From Marinobacterium ramblicola (GTDB taxonomy: Bacteria > Pseudomonadota > Gammaproteobacteria > Pseudomonadales > Balneatricaceae): 64,000 nucleotides of DNA. Both the position numbers and the translations under genes were made by a program. The stretch lies in assembly GCF_019084545.1 (NCBI RefSeq), contig NZ_JAHREP010000008.1, forward strand, positions 62,001-126,000. Direction: 5' to 3'. Positions 41,279 to 55,353 of the stretch are shown here, one piece after another. How positions within the stretch are numbered: position 1 is the first letter of the stretch; each line of letters starts with the position of its first letter. The notes below the pieces were generated by a model that was not told the DNA's origin, did no database searches, and saw only the letters and a list, made by a program, of their open reading frames with translations.

Positions 41279-42502
41279 ATGAGCACCCAGACCCAAAAGA
41301 CACCCGAGATCGGCCCGGACCTGAACGGTTTCTTCGGCACCTTCGGCGGCCGCTTTGTCGCCGAAACCCTGATGCCGCTGATTCTCGAACTGCAGGCCGA
41401 ATATGAGAAAGCGAAGCACGATCCCGGCTTCCACGCCGAGCTGAAGGCGCTGCAGAAGGATTACGTCGGTCGCGAGAGTCCGCTCTACTTCGCCGAACGC
41501 CTGACCGAACATCTGGGCGGCGCCAAGATCTACTTCAAGCGCGAAGACCTCAACCACACCGGCGCACACAAGATCAACAACTGCCTGGGCCAGATCCTGC
41601 TCGCCAAGCGTATGGGCAAGAAACGGATCATCGCCGAAACCGGTGCCGGCATGCACGGCGTGGCCACCGCCACCGTCGCCGCCCGCTTCGGTCTGGAGTG
41701 CGTGGTCTACATGGGCACCACCGATATCGACCGCCAGCAGCCCAACGTCCAGCGCATGAAGCTGCTCGGCGCCAAGGTGATTCCGGTAGTCAGCGGCACC
41801 GGCACGCTGAAGGATGCGATGAACGAAGCGCTGCGCGACTGGGTCACCAACGTGGAGTCCACCTTCTACATCATCGGCACCGTGGCCGGCCCGCACCCCT
41901 ACCCGGAGATGGTGCGCGACTTCCAGTGCGTGATCGGTAACGAGGTACGCGCACAGCTGCAGCAGAAAGAGGGCCGCCTGCCGGACTCTCTGGTCGCCTG
42001 CATCGGTGGCGGCTCCAACGCCATGGGCCTGTTCCACCCCTTCATCAAGGACGCATCGGTACGCCTGATCGGCGTCGAAGCGGCCGGACACGGCATCGAC
42101 ACCGGCAAGCACGCGGCCAGCCTCAAGGGCGGCACACCGGGCGTACTGCATGGCAACCGCACCTTCCTGCTGCAGTCCGAAGATGGCCAGATCCAGGATG
42201 CCCACTCCATCTCCGCCGGTCTCGACTATCCCGGTATCGGCCCAGAGCACGCCTGGTTGCACGACATTGGCCGTGGAGAGTATGTCGCCATCACCGACGA
42301 TGAAGCGCTGGACGCATTCAAGCTGACCTGTCGCCTGGAGGGGATCATCCCGGCACTGGAATCCTCCCACGCCATCGCCTACGCCATGAAACTGGCGCCG
42401 ACCCTGCCCAAGGATCACCTCATGGTGATCAACCTGAGCGGCCGCGGCGACAAGGATATGGCCACCGTAACCGCACACCTGGCCGACGAACTGGCAGACT
42501 GA
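41279..42502 (+). CDS. trpB: Tryptophan synthase beta subunit
   Basis: This 407-residue PLP enzyme condenses indole with L-serine to give tryptophan in the alpha2-beta2 complex. The PLP lysine lies in [15 protein letters not shown] (about residue 92). The substrate loop is ETGAGMHG, the phosphate loop is GGGSNAMG and the C-terminal signature is LSGRGDKD. The start at 41279 has GGAG about 10 nt ahead. trpA follows after 23 nt. The rest of the trp pathway is elsewhere, as is usual in pseudomonad-like genomes. Confidence 0.98.
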   Translation: MSTQTQKTPEIGPDLNGFFGTFGGRFVAETLMPLILELQAEYEKAKHDPGFHAELKALQKDYVGRESPLYFAERLTEHLGGAKIYFKREDLNHTGAHKINNCLGQILLAKRMGKKRIIAETGAGMHGVATATVAARFGLECVVYMGTTDIDRQQPNVQRMKLLGAKVIPVVSGTGTLKDAMNEALRDWVTNVESTFYIIGTVAGPHPYPEMVRDFQCVIGNEVRAQLQQKEGRLPDSLVACIGGGSNAMGLFHPFIKDASVRLIGVEAAGHGIDTGKHAASLKGGTPGVLHGNRTFLLQSEDGQIQDAHSISAGLDYPGIGPEHAWLHDIGRGEYVAITDDEALDAFKLTCRLEGIIPALESSHAIAYAMKLAPTLPKDHLMVINLSGRGDKDMATVTAHLADELAD

Positions 42503-42525
42503 GCAAGAGTTGAGGAATAGTAACG

Positions 42526-43344
42526 ATGAGTGCTAACCAAACCCGTATCGAGCGCCGCTTCGCCGAACTGAAGGCCGCCAACCGCGCCGGACTCGTCACC
42601 TTCATCAGTGCCGGCGACCCGGACTACGACAACAGCCTGAACACCCTGCTGGCGCTGCCGGACGCGGGTGCCGACGTGATCGAGCTGGGCATGCCGTTCA
42701 CCGATCCGATGGCGGATGGTCCGTCGATCCAAAAATCCTCCCTGCGTGCGCTGACCGCCGGTCAAAATATGCAGAAAACGCTGGCGATGGTGCGCGCCCT
42801 GCGCGAGCGCGACAACGACACCCCGCTGGTGCTGATGGGCTACTACAACCCGATCTACTGCATGGGCGTGGAGAAGTTCCTGAAAGCCGCTTCCGAAGCG
42901 GGTGTCGATGGCCTGATCGTGGTCGACCTGCCGCCGGAACATGACGACGAACTCTGCCTGCCGGCGCGCGAATACAACATCAACTTCATCCGCCTGGCGA
43001 CGCCAACCACCGACGCCAAGCGTCTGCCGCTGGTGCTGCAGAACACCTCCGGCTTCCTCTACTACGTCTCCAGCACCGGCGTCACTGGCTCTGCCGCGCC
43101 GACGCCGGAGCGCGTAGAGGGTGAAGTGAATGCGATCCGTGCACATACCGATATCCCGATCGGCGTCGGCTTCGGTATCCGCACCCCGGAACAGGCAGAG
43201 CGTATCGCCCAGTTCGCCGATGCGGTGGTGGTGGGCTCCGCGCTGACCGACTGCATCGAGAAGGCAGCTACTCCGGCCGAGGGTACTCAGGCCGTGGTCG
43301 ATCTGACCCGCTCGCTGGCGGACGCGGTGCGCAAGGCGCGCTAA
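42526..43344 (+). CDS. trpA: Tryptophan synthase alpha subunit
   Basis: This 272-residue TIM barrel cleaves indole-3-glycerol phosphate to indole, which is channelled to TrpB. Catalytic Glu lies in [15 protein letters not shown] (about residue 50) and Asp in the same segment (about 61). The phosphate-binding loop is [11 protein letters not shown]. It is co-transcribed with trpB and presumably under the TrpI-like regulator. Confidence 0.98.
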   Translation: MSANQTRIERRFAELKAANRAGLVTFISAGDPDYDNSLNTLLALPDAGADVIELGMPFTDPMADGPSIQKSSLRALTAGQNMQKTLAMVRALRERDNDTPLVLMGYYNPIYCMGVEKFLKAASEAGVDGLIVVDLPPEHDDELCLPAREYNINFIRLATPTTDAKRLPLVLQNTSGFLYYVSSTGVTGSAAPTPERVEGEVNAIRAHTDIPIGVGFGIRTPEQAERIAQFADAVVVGSALTDCIEKAATPAEGTQAVVDLTRSLADAVRKAR

Positions 43345-44213
43345 CAGCCCGACAGATCAGGCGCTTGTCCGCTCACGGCGACAAGCGCCTGCATGATCCC
43401 CGCTTCGCGCAGCTGCTCAGCCTGCGCCTGGTCCCGCACCAGAATCGCACCGCAGAACGCCAGCGCGTTGAACGAGATCCCCTGCCAACGCTCCGCCGTC
43501 CTCGGCACCATCAGCATCCAGTCCCGCGTCAACAGCAGGTTATAAGGTGAGTCCGGGGCCAGATCCAGCATCGCGCGCAAGTGCCGGTAGCAATCGAGCA
43601 ACCGGCTGCCCGCCTCGATCACATCATTAAATAGCCCTGACGGTAAACGCAAGACCGCATGGTTGAACGCCAGTCGATCACAGCGCTGTGGAATATCATC
43701 CTGAATCGAGCGCAGCTGCTCCGAGAATGGAGTCTCGGCAAAAGGCGCCATCGGCAGCGGTATCAGTTGCAGATGTTTGTGCGGCTGACTGGCCCCGGCC
43801 AACTCTCCAGCGTTATAAAACGCCAAACCCGGCAGTTGCGCCATCACCTCGGCCAGGGCTGAAAAATCACGCAGGTTGATCAGATCGGATTGAGCTTCGA
43901 ACTCGCGGGTAACGATCAGCAGATGGTGATCCACCACATTGAACTTGTTCAGCAGGCAGCGGTGGTACTCACCAACCTCTCCGACATACAGCGCCTCATC
44001 GTAGGGTAAAAAGGGGTTGGTTTCATGGCTGCCCGCCAGCTTAAGCCGTGCCCTCGCCTCATCCTTGCGCTTGAGGTTATCCAGCACGCGCACAAGATAC
44101 TTAAGCCCATGCTGCTCCACCACCAGAGCGGTGGTCGGGATCGGCAACAGGGCACCACCGGCAATGGCTGACTCCGTTACCGTTTGCACGCGCTCACAAA
44201 AGCTCACTGTCAC
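43341..44213 (-). CDS. ATP adenylyltransferase / Ap4A phosphorylase-like protein
   Basis: This protein of about 290 residues is counted from a GTG at 44213 preceded by a G-rich site (AGGGGGC). A TTG ten codons earlier is an alternative. The HIT-superfamily catalytic motif is [11 protein letters not shown], with [28 protein letters not shown] and [22 protein letters not shown] typical of the Apa1/2 class. These enzymes phosphorolyse diadenosine tetraphosphate to ATP plus ADP. Such genes occur in cyanobacteria and some proteobacteria. It is convergent with trpA, with a 4-nt overlap. Confidence 0.85.
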   Translation of the reverse strand: MTVSFCERVQTVTESAIAGGALLPIPTTALVVEQHGLKYLVRVLDNLKRKDEARARLKLAGSHETNPFLPYDEALYVGEVGEYHRCLLNKFNVVDHHLLIVTREFEAQSDLINLRDFSALAEVMAQLPGLAFYNAGELAGASQPHKHLQLIPLPMAPFAETPFSEQLRSIQDDIPQRCDRLAFNHAVLRLPSGLFNDVIEAGSRLLDCYRHLRAMLDLAPDSPYNLLLTRDWMLMVPRTAERWQGISFNALAFCGAILVRDQAQAEQLREAGIMQALVAVSGQAPDLSGC

Positions 44214-44384
44214 CTTCTGCCCCCTGCTCAGGCGAAAAACCAATCGTCCGGCAATCGACCCACTTGACTGCCCGCAGCGGCAGAATAGCCTATTTGCCGC
44301 CTACCGAGTACCACCGCACATGGCCGCTATACTGTTGTGTAGCACTGCGACGCTGATCCCCATTTAAATCAATCTGGAGGCCGC

Positions 44385-45299
44385 ATGAGCAATCTGACTT
44401 ACCAATGCGAACTGGAGTGCGACACGCTGCAAACCGGAGGTGCCATAGAGCTGATCGTGGAGCCGAGAGAGAAGGACCTGGGCGGTTTTTCGGTGCGCCG
44501 TGTATTGCCCACCCGGCAACGCAAGATGGTAGGACCGTGGATCTTTTTCGACCATATGGGACCGGCGCAATTTGCCGCCGGGGACGGCATCAATGTGCGC
44601 CCCCACCCCCATATCGGAATCGCCACCGTCACCTATCTGTTTGACGGTGAAATCCTGCACCGCGACTCGTTGGGCAGCTATCAGCCGATCCGCCCCGGCG
44701 ATATCAACCTGATGGTCGCAGGCCAGGGTATCACCCACTCCGAGCGGGAGCGCCCCGAGATAAGCAGTGCCGTCCATAACCTGCACGGTTTACAGCTATG
44801 GCTGGCCCTGCCGGAAGCGCAGGAAGAGATCGAACCGGCGTTCTACCACTACCCTGCGGCCGATATCCCGACCGTGGAGATCGCCGGAGTGCCCATCCGC
44901 GTCATGATGGGCAGCGCCTATGGGGTAAGCTCGCCGGTAAAACTGTTTGCCGACACGCTCTATCTGGAGGCTGATCTGAAGACGGGCCAACATCTGCAGC
45001 TACCCTCCGCCGAAGAGCGCGCCATCTACGTGGTGAGCGGCGGACTGAGAATACAGGGGACGCAGATTCCCGAACATGCAATGGCCTGCTTTACCGCGCA
45101 GCCGGACCTGTCGGTCGAGGCGACCGCCGATACCCGCCTGGCCCTGATCGGCGGCGAGTCATTCAGCAAGCGTTATATCGAGTGGAACTTCGTCTCCAGC
45201 CGCAAAGAGCGTATCGAACAGGCCAAGGAGGATTGGCGTGGCGGTCGTTTTCCGAAGGTGGTCGGTGACGAGGTGGAGTATATTCCGCTGCCGGAGTAA
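44385..45299 (+). CDS. Pirin-family protein
   Basis: This 304-residue bicupin has metal-site motifs FFDHMGPA, RPHPHIGIATVTYL and GQGITHSER (two His plus His/Glu ligands) in the N-terminal cupin (about 50-130), and a pirin C-terminal cupin (about 190-290). Bacterial pirins include quercetin 2,3-dioxygenase-like enzymes and regulators, so the reaction is uncertain. It ends 34 bp before the CRISPR array's terminal repeat and is not functionally tied to it. Confidence 0.93.
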   Translation: MSNLTYQCELECDTLQTGGAIELIVEPREKDLGGFSVRRVLPTRQRKMVGPWIFFDHMGPAQFAAGDGINVRPHPHIGIATVTYLFDGEILHRDSLGSYQPIRPGDINLMVAGQGITHSERERPEISSAVHNLHGLQLWLALPEAQEEIEPAFYHYPAADIPTVEIAGVPIRVMMGSAYGVSSPVKLFADTLYLEADLKTGQHLQLPSAEERAIYVVSGGLRIQGTQIPEHAMACFTAQPDLSVEATADTRLALIGGESFSKRYIEWNFVSSRKERIEQAKEDWRGGRFPKVVGDEVEYIPLPE

Positions 45300-45333
45300 G
45301 ACTTTACACTACCGTTCAATTGAGATCCGATCT

Positions 45334-45369
45334 GCTTCAATAAAGCCGTAGAGAAGAGGTCCTGATAAT
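45334..45369 (-). repeat. Degenerate leader-distal terminal CRISPR repeat
   Basis: It keeps both ends of the consensus (GCTTCAATAA and GATAAT on the plus strand) but has about eight substitutions in the middle that break the hairpin. Decay of the oldest repeat is usual and confirms that the leader is at the opposite end. Confidence 0.9.
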
Positions 45370-48300
45370 TCCATGCGGTTGACGATCTGACTGCCTTCTG
45401 CAAAGGAGCTTCAATAAGGCCGGAGCGAATAGCTCCGGATAATGTAGCGGGATGAGTGAATGTATATTCTTTACGCACAAGCTTCAATAAGGCCGGAGCG
45501 AATAGCTCCGGATAATCGGCATAAAGGCGCTGAGTCGTTCACTATCCCTGATTGCTTCAATAAGGCCGGAGCGAATAGCTCCGGATAATAGTAAAATCAG
45601 CAGGATCAAGCCCGCAATTGTCATCATGCTTCAATAAGGCCGGAGCGAATAGCTCCGGATAATTGTCGGTAAACATACCAACCAGTAGGTTAACAATGAG
45701 CGCTTCAATAAGGCCGGAGCGAATAGCTCCGGATAATAATGGATAGAGCGCTCCACCGCGGGGCGCGGCGCGTCATGCTTCAATAAGGCCGGAGCGAATA
45801 GCTCCGGATAATCAGCGTCAGAGCAATTCCTACTATTCGTGTCCTCATGCTTCAATAAGGCCGGAGCGAATAGCTCCGGATAATGGTATCCCCCTTGAGT
45901 CTCAAGACATCGAGGAAGAGAGGGCTTCAATAAGGCCGGAGCGAATAGCTCCGGATAATGTTCTAGGAGGTCGAAATGCAGCCGTACCACAACAAGCTTC
46001 AATAAGGCCGGAGCGAATAGCTCCGGATAATCGCGTAATACCCGTTGCGCTCGTTGATGATCTCGAAGCTTCAATAAGGCCGGAGCGAATAGCTCCGGAT
46101 AATTTGTCGATATCGATCTCGCCGGTATGCCGGTTGAATGGCTTCAATAAGGCCGGAGCGAATAGCTCCGGATAATAAGTCTGCATCTCTGTCGGTCACA
46201 TTGCTATAATTCGCTTCAATAAGGCCGGAGCGAATAGCTCCGGATAATTCCGTGACGGCCGAGGTCCCCGCTGCATCCTGCCAGCTTCAATAAGGCCGGA
46301 GCGAATAGCTCCGGATAATTCAGCAGCGCCGACGGCAACCCGATCAACCACCCGGCTTCAATAAGGCCGGAGCGAATAGCTCCGGATAATGTGTGGGCGA
46401 TCGGGGGAGAAGGCGCTGTCGATGGCGCTTCAATAAGGCCGGAGCGAATAGCTCCGGATAATCCGGGGCGCGTGAGGCAATGGCAGCACGGATCGCAGCT
46501 TCAATAAGGCCGGAGCGAATAGCTCCGGATAATGATCGAGGTACTTGCGGATGGTCTTTTCTTTCGGGCTTCAATAAGGCCGGAGCGAATAGCTCCGGAT
46601 AATACGCAAGCGCAGAACGGGGGATGAAGGCAATGTAGCTTCAATAAGGCCGGAGCGAATAGCTCCGGATAATGTCCCGACGGCGCCCAGCCAAGCGCCA
46701 GCGCGATGCCCTCGCTTCAATAAGGCCGGAGCGAATAGCTCCGGATAATCATGCTCGTCATGAAGGTGATCGAATTTGACCGCCAGCTTCAATAAGGCCG
46801 GAGCGAATAGCTCCGGATAATATCGTCTGGCCATGGCGTATAGGCTGGGTCACAACTCGCTTCAATAAGGCCGGAGCGAATAGCTCCGGATAATCCCCAC
46901 GCATGGAGATTACACAGCCGTGATTGTGGGCTTCAATAAGGCCGGAGCGAATAGCTCCGGATAATCTGAGAAAGCGCGGAATTTTTCTCGTTATACTGGA
47001 CAGCTTCAATAAGGCCGGAGCGAATAGCTCCGGATAATCCGGGATCATTATGTAGAGCGGTTCAAATCTCATATGCTTCAATAAGGCCGGAGCGAATAGC
47101 TCCGGATAATAGTCCAGTCCCTCACGGCTTGAATATGGGCAGCAGGCTTCAATAAGGCCGGAGCGAATAGCTCCGGATAATAATCAAGCGGGAGGTGGAG
47201 GGATGAAGAACAACATCGCTTCAATAAGGCCGGAGCGAATAGCTCCGGATAATCCACTGTGATACGGACATTATAACTCATGTCTAGCAGCTTCAATAAG
47301 GCCGGAGCGAATAGCTCCGGATAATAAAGTGCTTTTCGTGATCGTTCTCGACAAGAAGATCGCTTCAATAAGGCCGGAGCGAATAGCTCCGGATAATGAC
47401 TGCCATATCCTGAGACAGCCGAATAGCCTGCTCGCTTCAATAAGGCCGGAGCGAATAGCTCCGGATAATGGGACGGGAAATACTTCCGTTTCGATAACCT
47501 GTCACTGCTTCAATAAGGCCGGAGCGAATAGCTCCGGATAATGGTCTGGCCGCCGATCTACGGGAACGGTACGCACCAGCTTCAATAAGGCCGGAGCGAA
47601 TAGCTCCGGATAATACACTCAACCCACTGCCTAACGGGGTTGTTGTATGCCGCTTCAATAAGGCCGGAGCGAATAGCTCCGGATAATCTTCATTCTGGTT
47701 CGCGTGGTCCAGGAAATCGAATCGGCTTCAATAAGGCCGGAGCGAATAGCTCCGGATAATGCGCGGACTTGAGTTCTCGCTATCGTTCAACGAATTCGCT
47801 TCAATAAGGCCGGAGCGAATAGCTCCGGATAATAAGCCCTCTTCCCACAAGCAATGGGCTGTTTTCCATGCTTCAATAAGGCCGGAGCGAATAGCTCCGG
47901 ATAATCACGTCGAATGTGCCGACCTTCGCTTTCACCACCAGGCTTCAATAAGGCCGGAGCGAATAGCTCCGGATAATTGATTCAGCCGTCCGGCGACTCC
48001 GTTAGTCTCACCGGCTTCAATAAGGCCGGAGCGAATAGCTCCGGATAATCGCGATATAAATCGATCGATAAAACACAAACCCGTGCTTCAATAAGGCCGG
48101 AGCGAATAGCTCCGGATAATGCAACAACGAGGGAAGCATCATGGCAACTTTTACTATGCTTCAATAAGGCCGGAGCGAATAGCTCCGGATAATCCAGCCG
48201 TACTTAAGTTCAAATTCGGCGACATGATCGAGCTTCAATAAGGCCGGAGCGAATAGCTCCGGATAATGAGATACCGGAACCATCGGCGCGAACCGAGTAG

Positions 48301-48555
48301 CGATGCTTCAATAAGGCCGGAGCGAATAGCTCCGGATAATTCTGTAGATGACGAAACAATCCCCGCCGATATCATCGCTTCAATAAGGCCGGAGCGAATA
48401 GCTCCGGATAATACCGTCGCGCAATCAGCGTAACGTGATTCCGATGATGCTTCAATAAGGCCGGAGCGAATAGCTCCGGATAATACCAACCCGCAAAACG
48501 TGTTTTATACCGGCGTCAAGCTTCAATAAGGCCGGAGCGAATAGCTCCGGATAAT
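45334..48555 (-). CRISPR. Type I-G CRISPR array: 45 repeats, 44 spacers
   Basis: I located 44 copies of a 36-bp repeat that look identical by eye, plus one degenerate copy at 45334-45369. Spacers are 34-40 bp, mostly 36-37. On the transcribed (minus) strand the repeat begins ATTATCC and ends ATTGAAGC. It carries the 7-bp stem CCGGAGC/GCTCCGG around TATTC, a good substrate for the Cas6-like domain of Csb2. The cas genes lie upstream on the same strand and the leader abuts the repeat at 48520-48555, so that is the newest end. Repeat-encoded peptides (SGAIRSGLIEA, YPELFAPALLK) in all frames are artefacts; there is no gene inside. Spacer targets could not be searched. Confidence 0.98.
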
Positions 48556-48761
48556 ACCCAGCGCTACATGCCCTGTCCCCTGTGGAGATCGCCGATAGAT
48601 TGCGAGCACTCTATCCAAAGGCATGTAACAATCCTCTGTAAGCCAAGGTTAACAGCTCCCAACGTAACACTAATTACCTGATTTTTAAAGAACATAGACT
48701 GCCTGCGAGACCTGCCCCAGTTTTCATTCATTACTACAGCGCTCGCGGACAGGTGGCAAAG
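48556..48761 (-). promoter_or_regulatory. CRISPR leader between cas2 and the array
   Basis: These 206 bp without a gene separate the cas2 stop from the first repeat. On the minus strand the segment includes TTCTTTAAAAATCAG and AT-rich tracts, as in many leaders, and it should hold the array promoter and the integration signals read by Cas1-Cas2-Cas4. Confidence 0.75.
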
Positions 48762-49055
48762 CTATATGATAATCGGTTCACGCGTAACAGGCTCGAATGT
48801 GCGCCCGAGACTTACGAATTCCGTATATTTGGAATCGGCACGCCCCAGCTTGAAGAGCAACACGTGATCCTCATGCTGCTTTATCTCCAATTCGAGTTCG
48901 TTCAACAGTCGGCGCTTTCGTAACTCACTAAGACGGCATTGGAAAACGGAAAGCTGTACCCATTCACCGTATCCTTCGAGAATTCGGAACACCCGTCGTA
49001 GTCGCTTGGAGTCACTGACATCATAGGTCACCAGATAAAGGTGCTCTGCGCTCAT
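48762..49055 (-). CDS. cas2: CRISPR adaptation protein Cas2
   Basis: This 97-residue ferredoxin-fold protein begins MSAEHLYLVTYDVSDSKRLR. The conserved Asp12 ends strand 1 (VTYDVSD), and GYGEWVQLSVFQCRLS is the typical second strand region. It forms the central dimer of the Cas1-Cas2 integrase that inserts new spacers. It lies 24 nt after the cas4-cas1 gene and adjoins the leader. Confidence 0.96.
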   Translation of the reverse strand: MSAEHLYLVTYDVSDSKRLRRVFRILEGYGEWVQLSVFQCRLSELRKRRLLNELELEIKQHEDHVLLFKLGRADSKYTEFVSLGRTFEPVTREPIII

Positions 49056-49079
49056 GCTATTCCCCGCGTTTTCAAAAGA

Positions 49080-50750
49080 TTACCTTGTAGTGAACGCGAT
49101 GTAATGGTCGATCTCCCCGGACAGGTACCGCCCCAATAACCGCGCCTCCAGTTCAAGCAACCGACGATAGCTGAGCCGGTAACCGAAGAAGGGGTGCGTC
49201 ACATGCTGCCCAAGACGACGTTCCAGGGTGCCCATAAAGGCCTTGCGCCCATTGTTGGTCAATCCGCATTGATCCCCGTGTTGGACGAAATCCTTGGGCC
49301 CGACCTCTCCGTTGTTGATGGCTGTTAGGACCGCGGAATCTGCCAGTAGCGGGCGGAAGGGCTCCATCATGTCGAGAGCGAGCGCCGGTCGCCCTGGACG
49401 CGGTTGATGATAGAAGCCCACGTAAGGATCAAATCCCACCCCATGCAAGGTGGCAGCCCAGGTGCGCGTCAGGATGCTGTATGCATATGACAACAGCGCA
49501 TTGATTGGATCACGAGGCGGACGGCGGTTACGCCGGGTGAAGTCGAACGTTGTCGCATCGGCTTCCGGCGACAGCATTTTCGAAAAGGCCCGGAAATAGA
49601 TGCTGGCCGCCTGCCCTTCGATACCAAGCAAGGTGGCCATCTCCTGAGCCCGGGGCGCACTGGCGGCGTAGTATTTCAGCTGTTTCAACGCTTTTTCCGG
49701 GGACTCCTCGTTGCATCGCCAGTTACGGCGCAACAAGGTTCTACAGTTGAGTATTTTGGCACGAACTAGACTACGGGCAATCTTCAGCGACGACTCAGCG
49801 TCGAACGAAGCCCCGAACTGATGGATACGAAGTTGAACATTCTTGTGCCCCAGTCCCTGCGCATGGCCGTAATACCAGCCACCCTGGGTATGCCAAGTAA
49901 CCGGGATCTCTCTCTGCATCAGAGTTTGCAAAGTCGGTGTGGTCAGATGGACGTTGCCGAACAACGCTAAGTGACTGATTTCGTTTAGGCGCGCTGTGCA
50001 CTTCTCATCGTTGGCTTCGATCTCCAGCACTTCGCCTTTTTTACGGATAGTGCCGAATGGTGCTTGTACATAGAGGGGCATTTTGTCTTCTTCGCGAACG
50101 GCGATTGGACGAGGCGCCTCATCCAGATGTCGATACCAATTGACCTCGTCGGGTAAACAGATTGAAACCAGCGAACAGCGTGGGCATTTAGGACTGTCCT
50201 CCAGTGGAGGCGGAGGCAACGGTTCATTCCACAGCTTACGCAGACCGTCAGTGGCCGCCAGCGTTAGTTCAACCAGCGTGTCATCGAAAGGGACTCTAAC
50301 GTGCTCTTTCGATCCCACGTAATAGATTCCGCCCTCTTCGGCCTCATAGCCATGCTTGCGTAGTAGCAGCCCCTGGGCACAAAGTTGGACACGTTCCGGA
50401 TCGTAGACACCGGCCGCAATGTGCGGCCGCTTGCCCTTTTTGTAATCCACCGGGGTTACCCGGTTGCCTTCGCCTTCGATCAGATCGAGTTTGGCAATGA
50501 TACCCAGCTCCATATCGCTCAGCGTTACGGAACGCGCATGCACCACAATTTCCTCGTCCATATCTTCGGGCTCTGGGAGTTTACCGGACTTTTTGTCCAC
50601 TCGTCGATGCGCGTGGCGACCGGTTTCCGTGTCCGGATTATCACGCCACTCCCCTTGCACCCACTCCAGATAAGCCAGACGGGGACAGTATACGTATTCG
50701 TTTATCATGCGGGCGGGGATGAGATCCGGTGCTGGATTGGTGACGCTCAT
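49080..50750 (-). CDS. cas4-cas1: Cas4-Cas1 fusion protein
   Basis: This 556-residue fusion has Cas4 at about 1-205. It shows the iron-sulfur cysteines Cys22 (YCPRLAYLEW) and Cys189/192/198 (KCPRCSLVSIC) and the RecB-type nuclease residues Asp89 (KLDL), Asp102 and Lys104 (VDYKKGK). Cas1 follows from about 225 with catalytic Glu378 (GIEGQAA), His448 (FYHQPRPGR) and Asp460 (LALDMMEPFRP). Cas4 trims prespacers and selects the PAM end; Cas1 integrates them. The fusion is characteristic of type I-G and some I-B systems. All catalytic residues appear intact, so adaptation should be functional. It starts 3 nt from the csb2 stop. Confidence 0.96.
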   Translation of the reverse strand: MSVTNPAPDLIPARMINEYVYCPRLAYLEWVQGEWRDNPDTETGRHAHRRVDKKSGKLPEPEDMDEEIVVHARSVTLSDMELGIIAKLDLIEGEGNRVTPVDYKKGKRPHIAAGVYDPERVQLCAQGLLLRKHGYEAEEGGIYYVGSKEHVRVPFDDTLVELTLAATDGLRKLWNEPLPPPPLEDSPKCPRCSLVSICLPDEVNWYRHLDEAPRPIAVREEDKMPLYVQAPFGTIRKKGEVLEIEANDEKCTARLNEISHLALFGNVHLTTPTLQTLMQREIPVTWHTQGGWYYGHAQGLGHKNVQLRIHQFGASFDAESSLKIARSLVRAKILNCRTLLRRNWRCNEESPEKALKQLKYYAASAPRAQEMATLLGIEGQAASIYFRAFSKMLSPEADATTFDFTRRNRRPPRDPINALLSYAYSILTRTWAATLHGVGFDPYVGFYHQPRPGRPALALDMMEPFRPLLADSAVLTAINNGEVGPKDFVQHGDQCGLTNNGRKAFMGTLERRLGQHVTHPFFGYRLSYRRLLELEARLLGRYLSGEIDHYIAFTTR

Positions 50751-50753
50751 GAC

Positions 50754-52253
50754 TTAACCCTCCACGATTCCAAACAAGCCGAGTCCAAAATGACACGCAA
50801 ACCCCAGCGCTATGGGTCCCCTGACCTCCTCTGGGAAACTGAGCCGCAAGAAACTGCCCTGCCGGTCGGGCTGTGAAATTCCACGCCTGCCACGAAAACG
50901 ATGGAAATGGACCGGACGGCGCGATCTGTTACCTGGCCCGACATCAATGCTGTCCAGCACTTCAACTTCCGGTTCCGGCAAGCCGCGCAACCCGCACTCC
51001 TTTCGAATCTGTTCCACCACGCCAAAGCCCTTCTTGCGGTGCCAGGGGTGGAGGTAGGGAGTCAGGCTCTGCCAGACGCGGCTACTGCCGGATAGCTGTC
51101 CCAGATGGTGGCCGGTGGTGTCGAGTAAAAGTCGCCATTCCGACCCGTCTCGCATCCAGAGCCGCTCCAGCCGTATCAAGGCACGTTGGGTGTCCGGATC
51201 GATCCCGCCCGGCACATACAGCAAAAGGTGGTCGATATGACCATCTCCATCCATGTCCTCCGCCAGATAAAAGGCGTGGTCGTGATGATTTTTCTCCGGT
51301 AGATCGTGGCCGGAGATCAGTGGTGACACCGACGCACCGAGACGCTTGTCCAGAGTATGAATCAGCGCCGCCCGAAAGGTTTCGGTGATTCGGACCGTGT
51401 CCTCTACCCTCGGAAGCGGCTTACCGACGAGTTGCAGACGCGCCTGGATCGGAGCGGCGCCGGTTCGAAATGCGTTAGAGGGTGCAATACGGCTATTGAG
51501 CGCCTGATAGGGTCGATAGTAGACAATCTGGCGTGCCGCGGGCGGAGCGCTCCAGCCCACGGACTGCAAGTCACCGGTATCCAGCCGTAGCGCATCCGCC
51601 AGTTTTTCCGGCAGTGTGGCGTGCAGATTTTGACCCTTCCTACCCTTGGCGCCTTTGATCTCTTCGCGCGCCAACAGCTCGGCGCGGACCTCTTGCCAGC
51701 TCGCAGCAGACAGGGGAACCGTCAGTTTCACAGGCTCGCTTGCCAGTCCATCTTCAGCCGCAGAACCTACTTGTTCTGCCCGGACATTGATATCGGCTGG
51801 CGACTCATCCAAACGCCGAGCAATCACCCAGCTTTCGGCGCGCCCCAGATAACCGAGCTTTGCAAGCAGCTCATCGAGCAGTTGCGTGCATTCGGCATCC
51901 AGCTCCAATTCCGGCCAATGAACAATCAGGGCTTCTGCCGGTGAAACGGCGGCAAAGGCATCGAATACCAAGGTGGTTTTATTTCCGGGAATCGGCATGT
52001 AGTGACGGCTATGCGCTTGCCGCGCCGGAGGAATATGGAAGCAAGGGGGCTCGCATGCCAGCGATTCCAGCAATCGATCCAGCATAGCTTCACTGAATCG
52101 CTGTTGATCGCCCTTGCGATGCCAGGTTGCCAACAGTGCGCGCAGCAGACGCCAGGGAGAAGGAGGCCATTCGACATCCGCCTCGTTGACGTGGCGCCCC
52201 CAGGGCGTGGCGTGATAACGCCCCGCCGGGAAGGTCATGGCGATGGTCAACAT
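50754..52253 (-). CDS. csb2: Type I-G Cascade protein Csb2 (Cas5-Cas6 type)
   Basis: This 499-residue GSU0054-family protein has an N-terminal Cas5-like RAMP region containing FPAGRYHATPWG and WPPSPWRLLRALLATWHR, and a C-terminal half with the Cas6-like segment (PVHFHRFRGRRGISQPDRQG, about 445-465). In type I-G it caps the crRNA 5' end and also processes the repeat hairpin, since no separate cas6 exists here. It starts 3 nt after the csb1 stop. Confidence 0.93.
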   Translation of the reverse strand: MLTIAMTFPAGRYHATPWGRHVNEADVEWPPSPWRLLRALLATWHRKGDQQRFSEAMLDRLLESLACEPPCFHIPPARQAHSRHYMPIPGNKTTLVFDAFAAVSPAEALIVHWPELELDAECTQLLDELLAKLGYLGRAESWVIARRLDESPADINVRAEQVGSAAEDGLASEPVKLTVPLSAASWQEVRAELLAREEIKGAKGRKGQNLHATLPEKLADALRLDTGDLQSVGWSAPPAARQIVYYRPYQALNSRIAPSNAFRTGAAPIQARLQLVGKPLPRVEDTVRITETFRAALIHTLDKRLGASVSPLISGHDLPEKNHHDHAFYLAEDMDGDGHIDHLLLYVPGGIDPDTQRALIRLERLWMRDGSEWRLLLDTTGHHLGQLSGSSRVWQSLTPYLHPWHRKKGFGVVEQIRKECGLRGLPEPEVEVLDSIDVGPGNRSRRPVHFHRFRGRRGISQPDRQGSFLRLSFPEEVRGPIALGFACHFGLGLFGIVEG

Positions 52254-52256
52254 GGC

Positions 52257-55349
<3,093 letters not shown>

Positions 55350-55353
<4 letters not shown>

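Noticed and set aside
41237-42478. 413-residue frame antisense to trpB
   Set aside because: Long only because of the codon bias of the GC-rich trpB gene; no ribosome site and no recognisable domain.
44385-45299. Pirin gene as part of the CRISPR locus
   Set aside because: It is on the opposite strand, has a conserved enzyme fold, and pirins are not known CRISPR components; adjacency to the distal array end is incidental.
45334-48555. Numerous open frames on both strands encoding repeats of SGAIRSGLIEA, YPELFAPALLK or ASIRPERIAPDN
   Set aside because: They are translations of the 36-bp CRISPR repeat in different frames and not genes.
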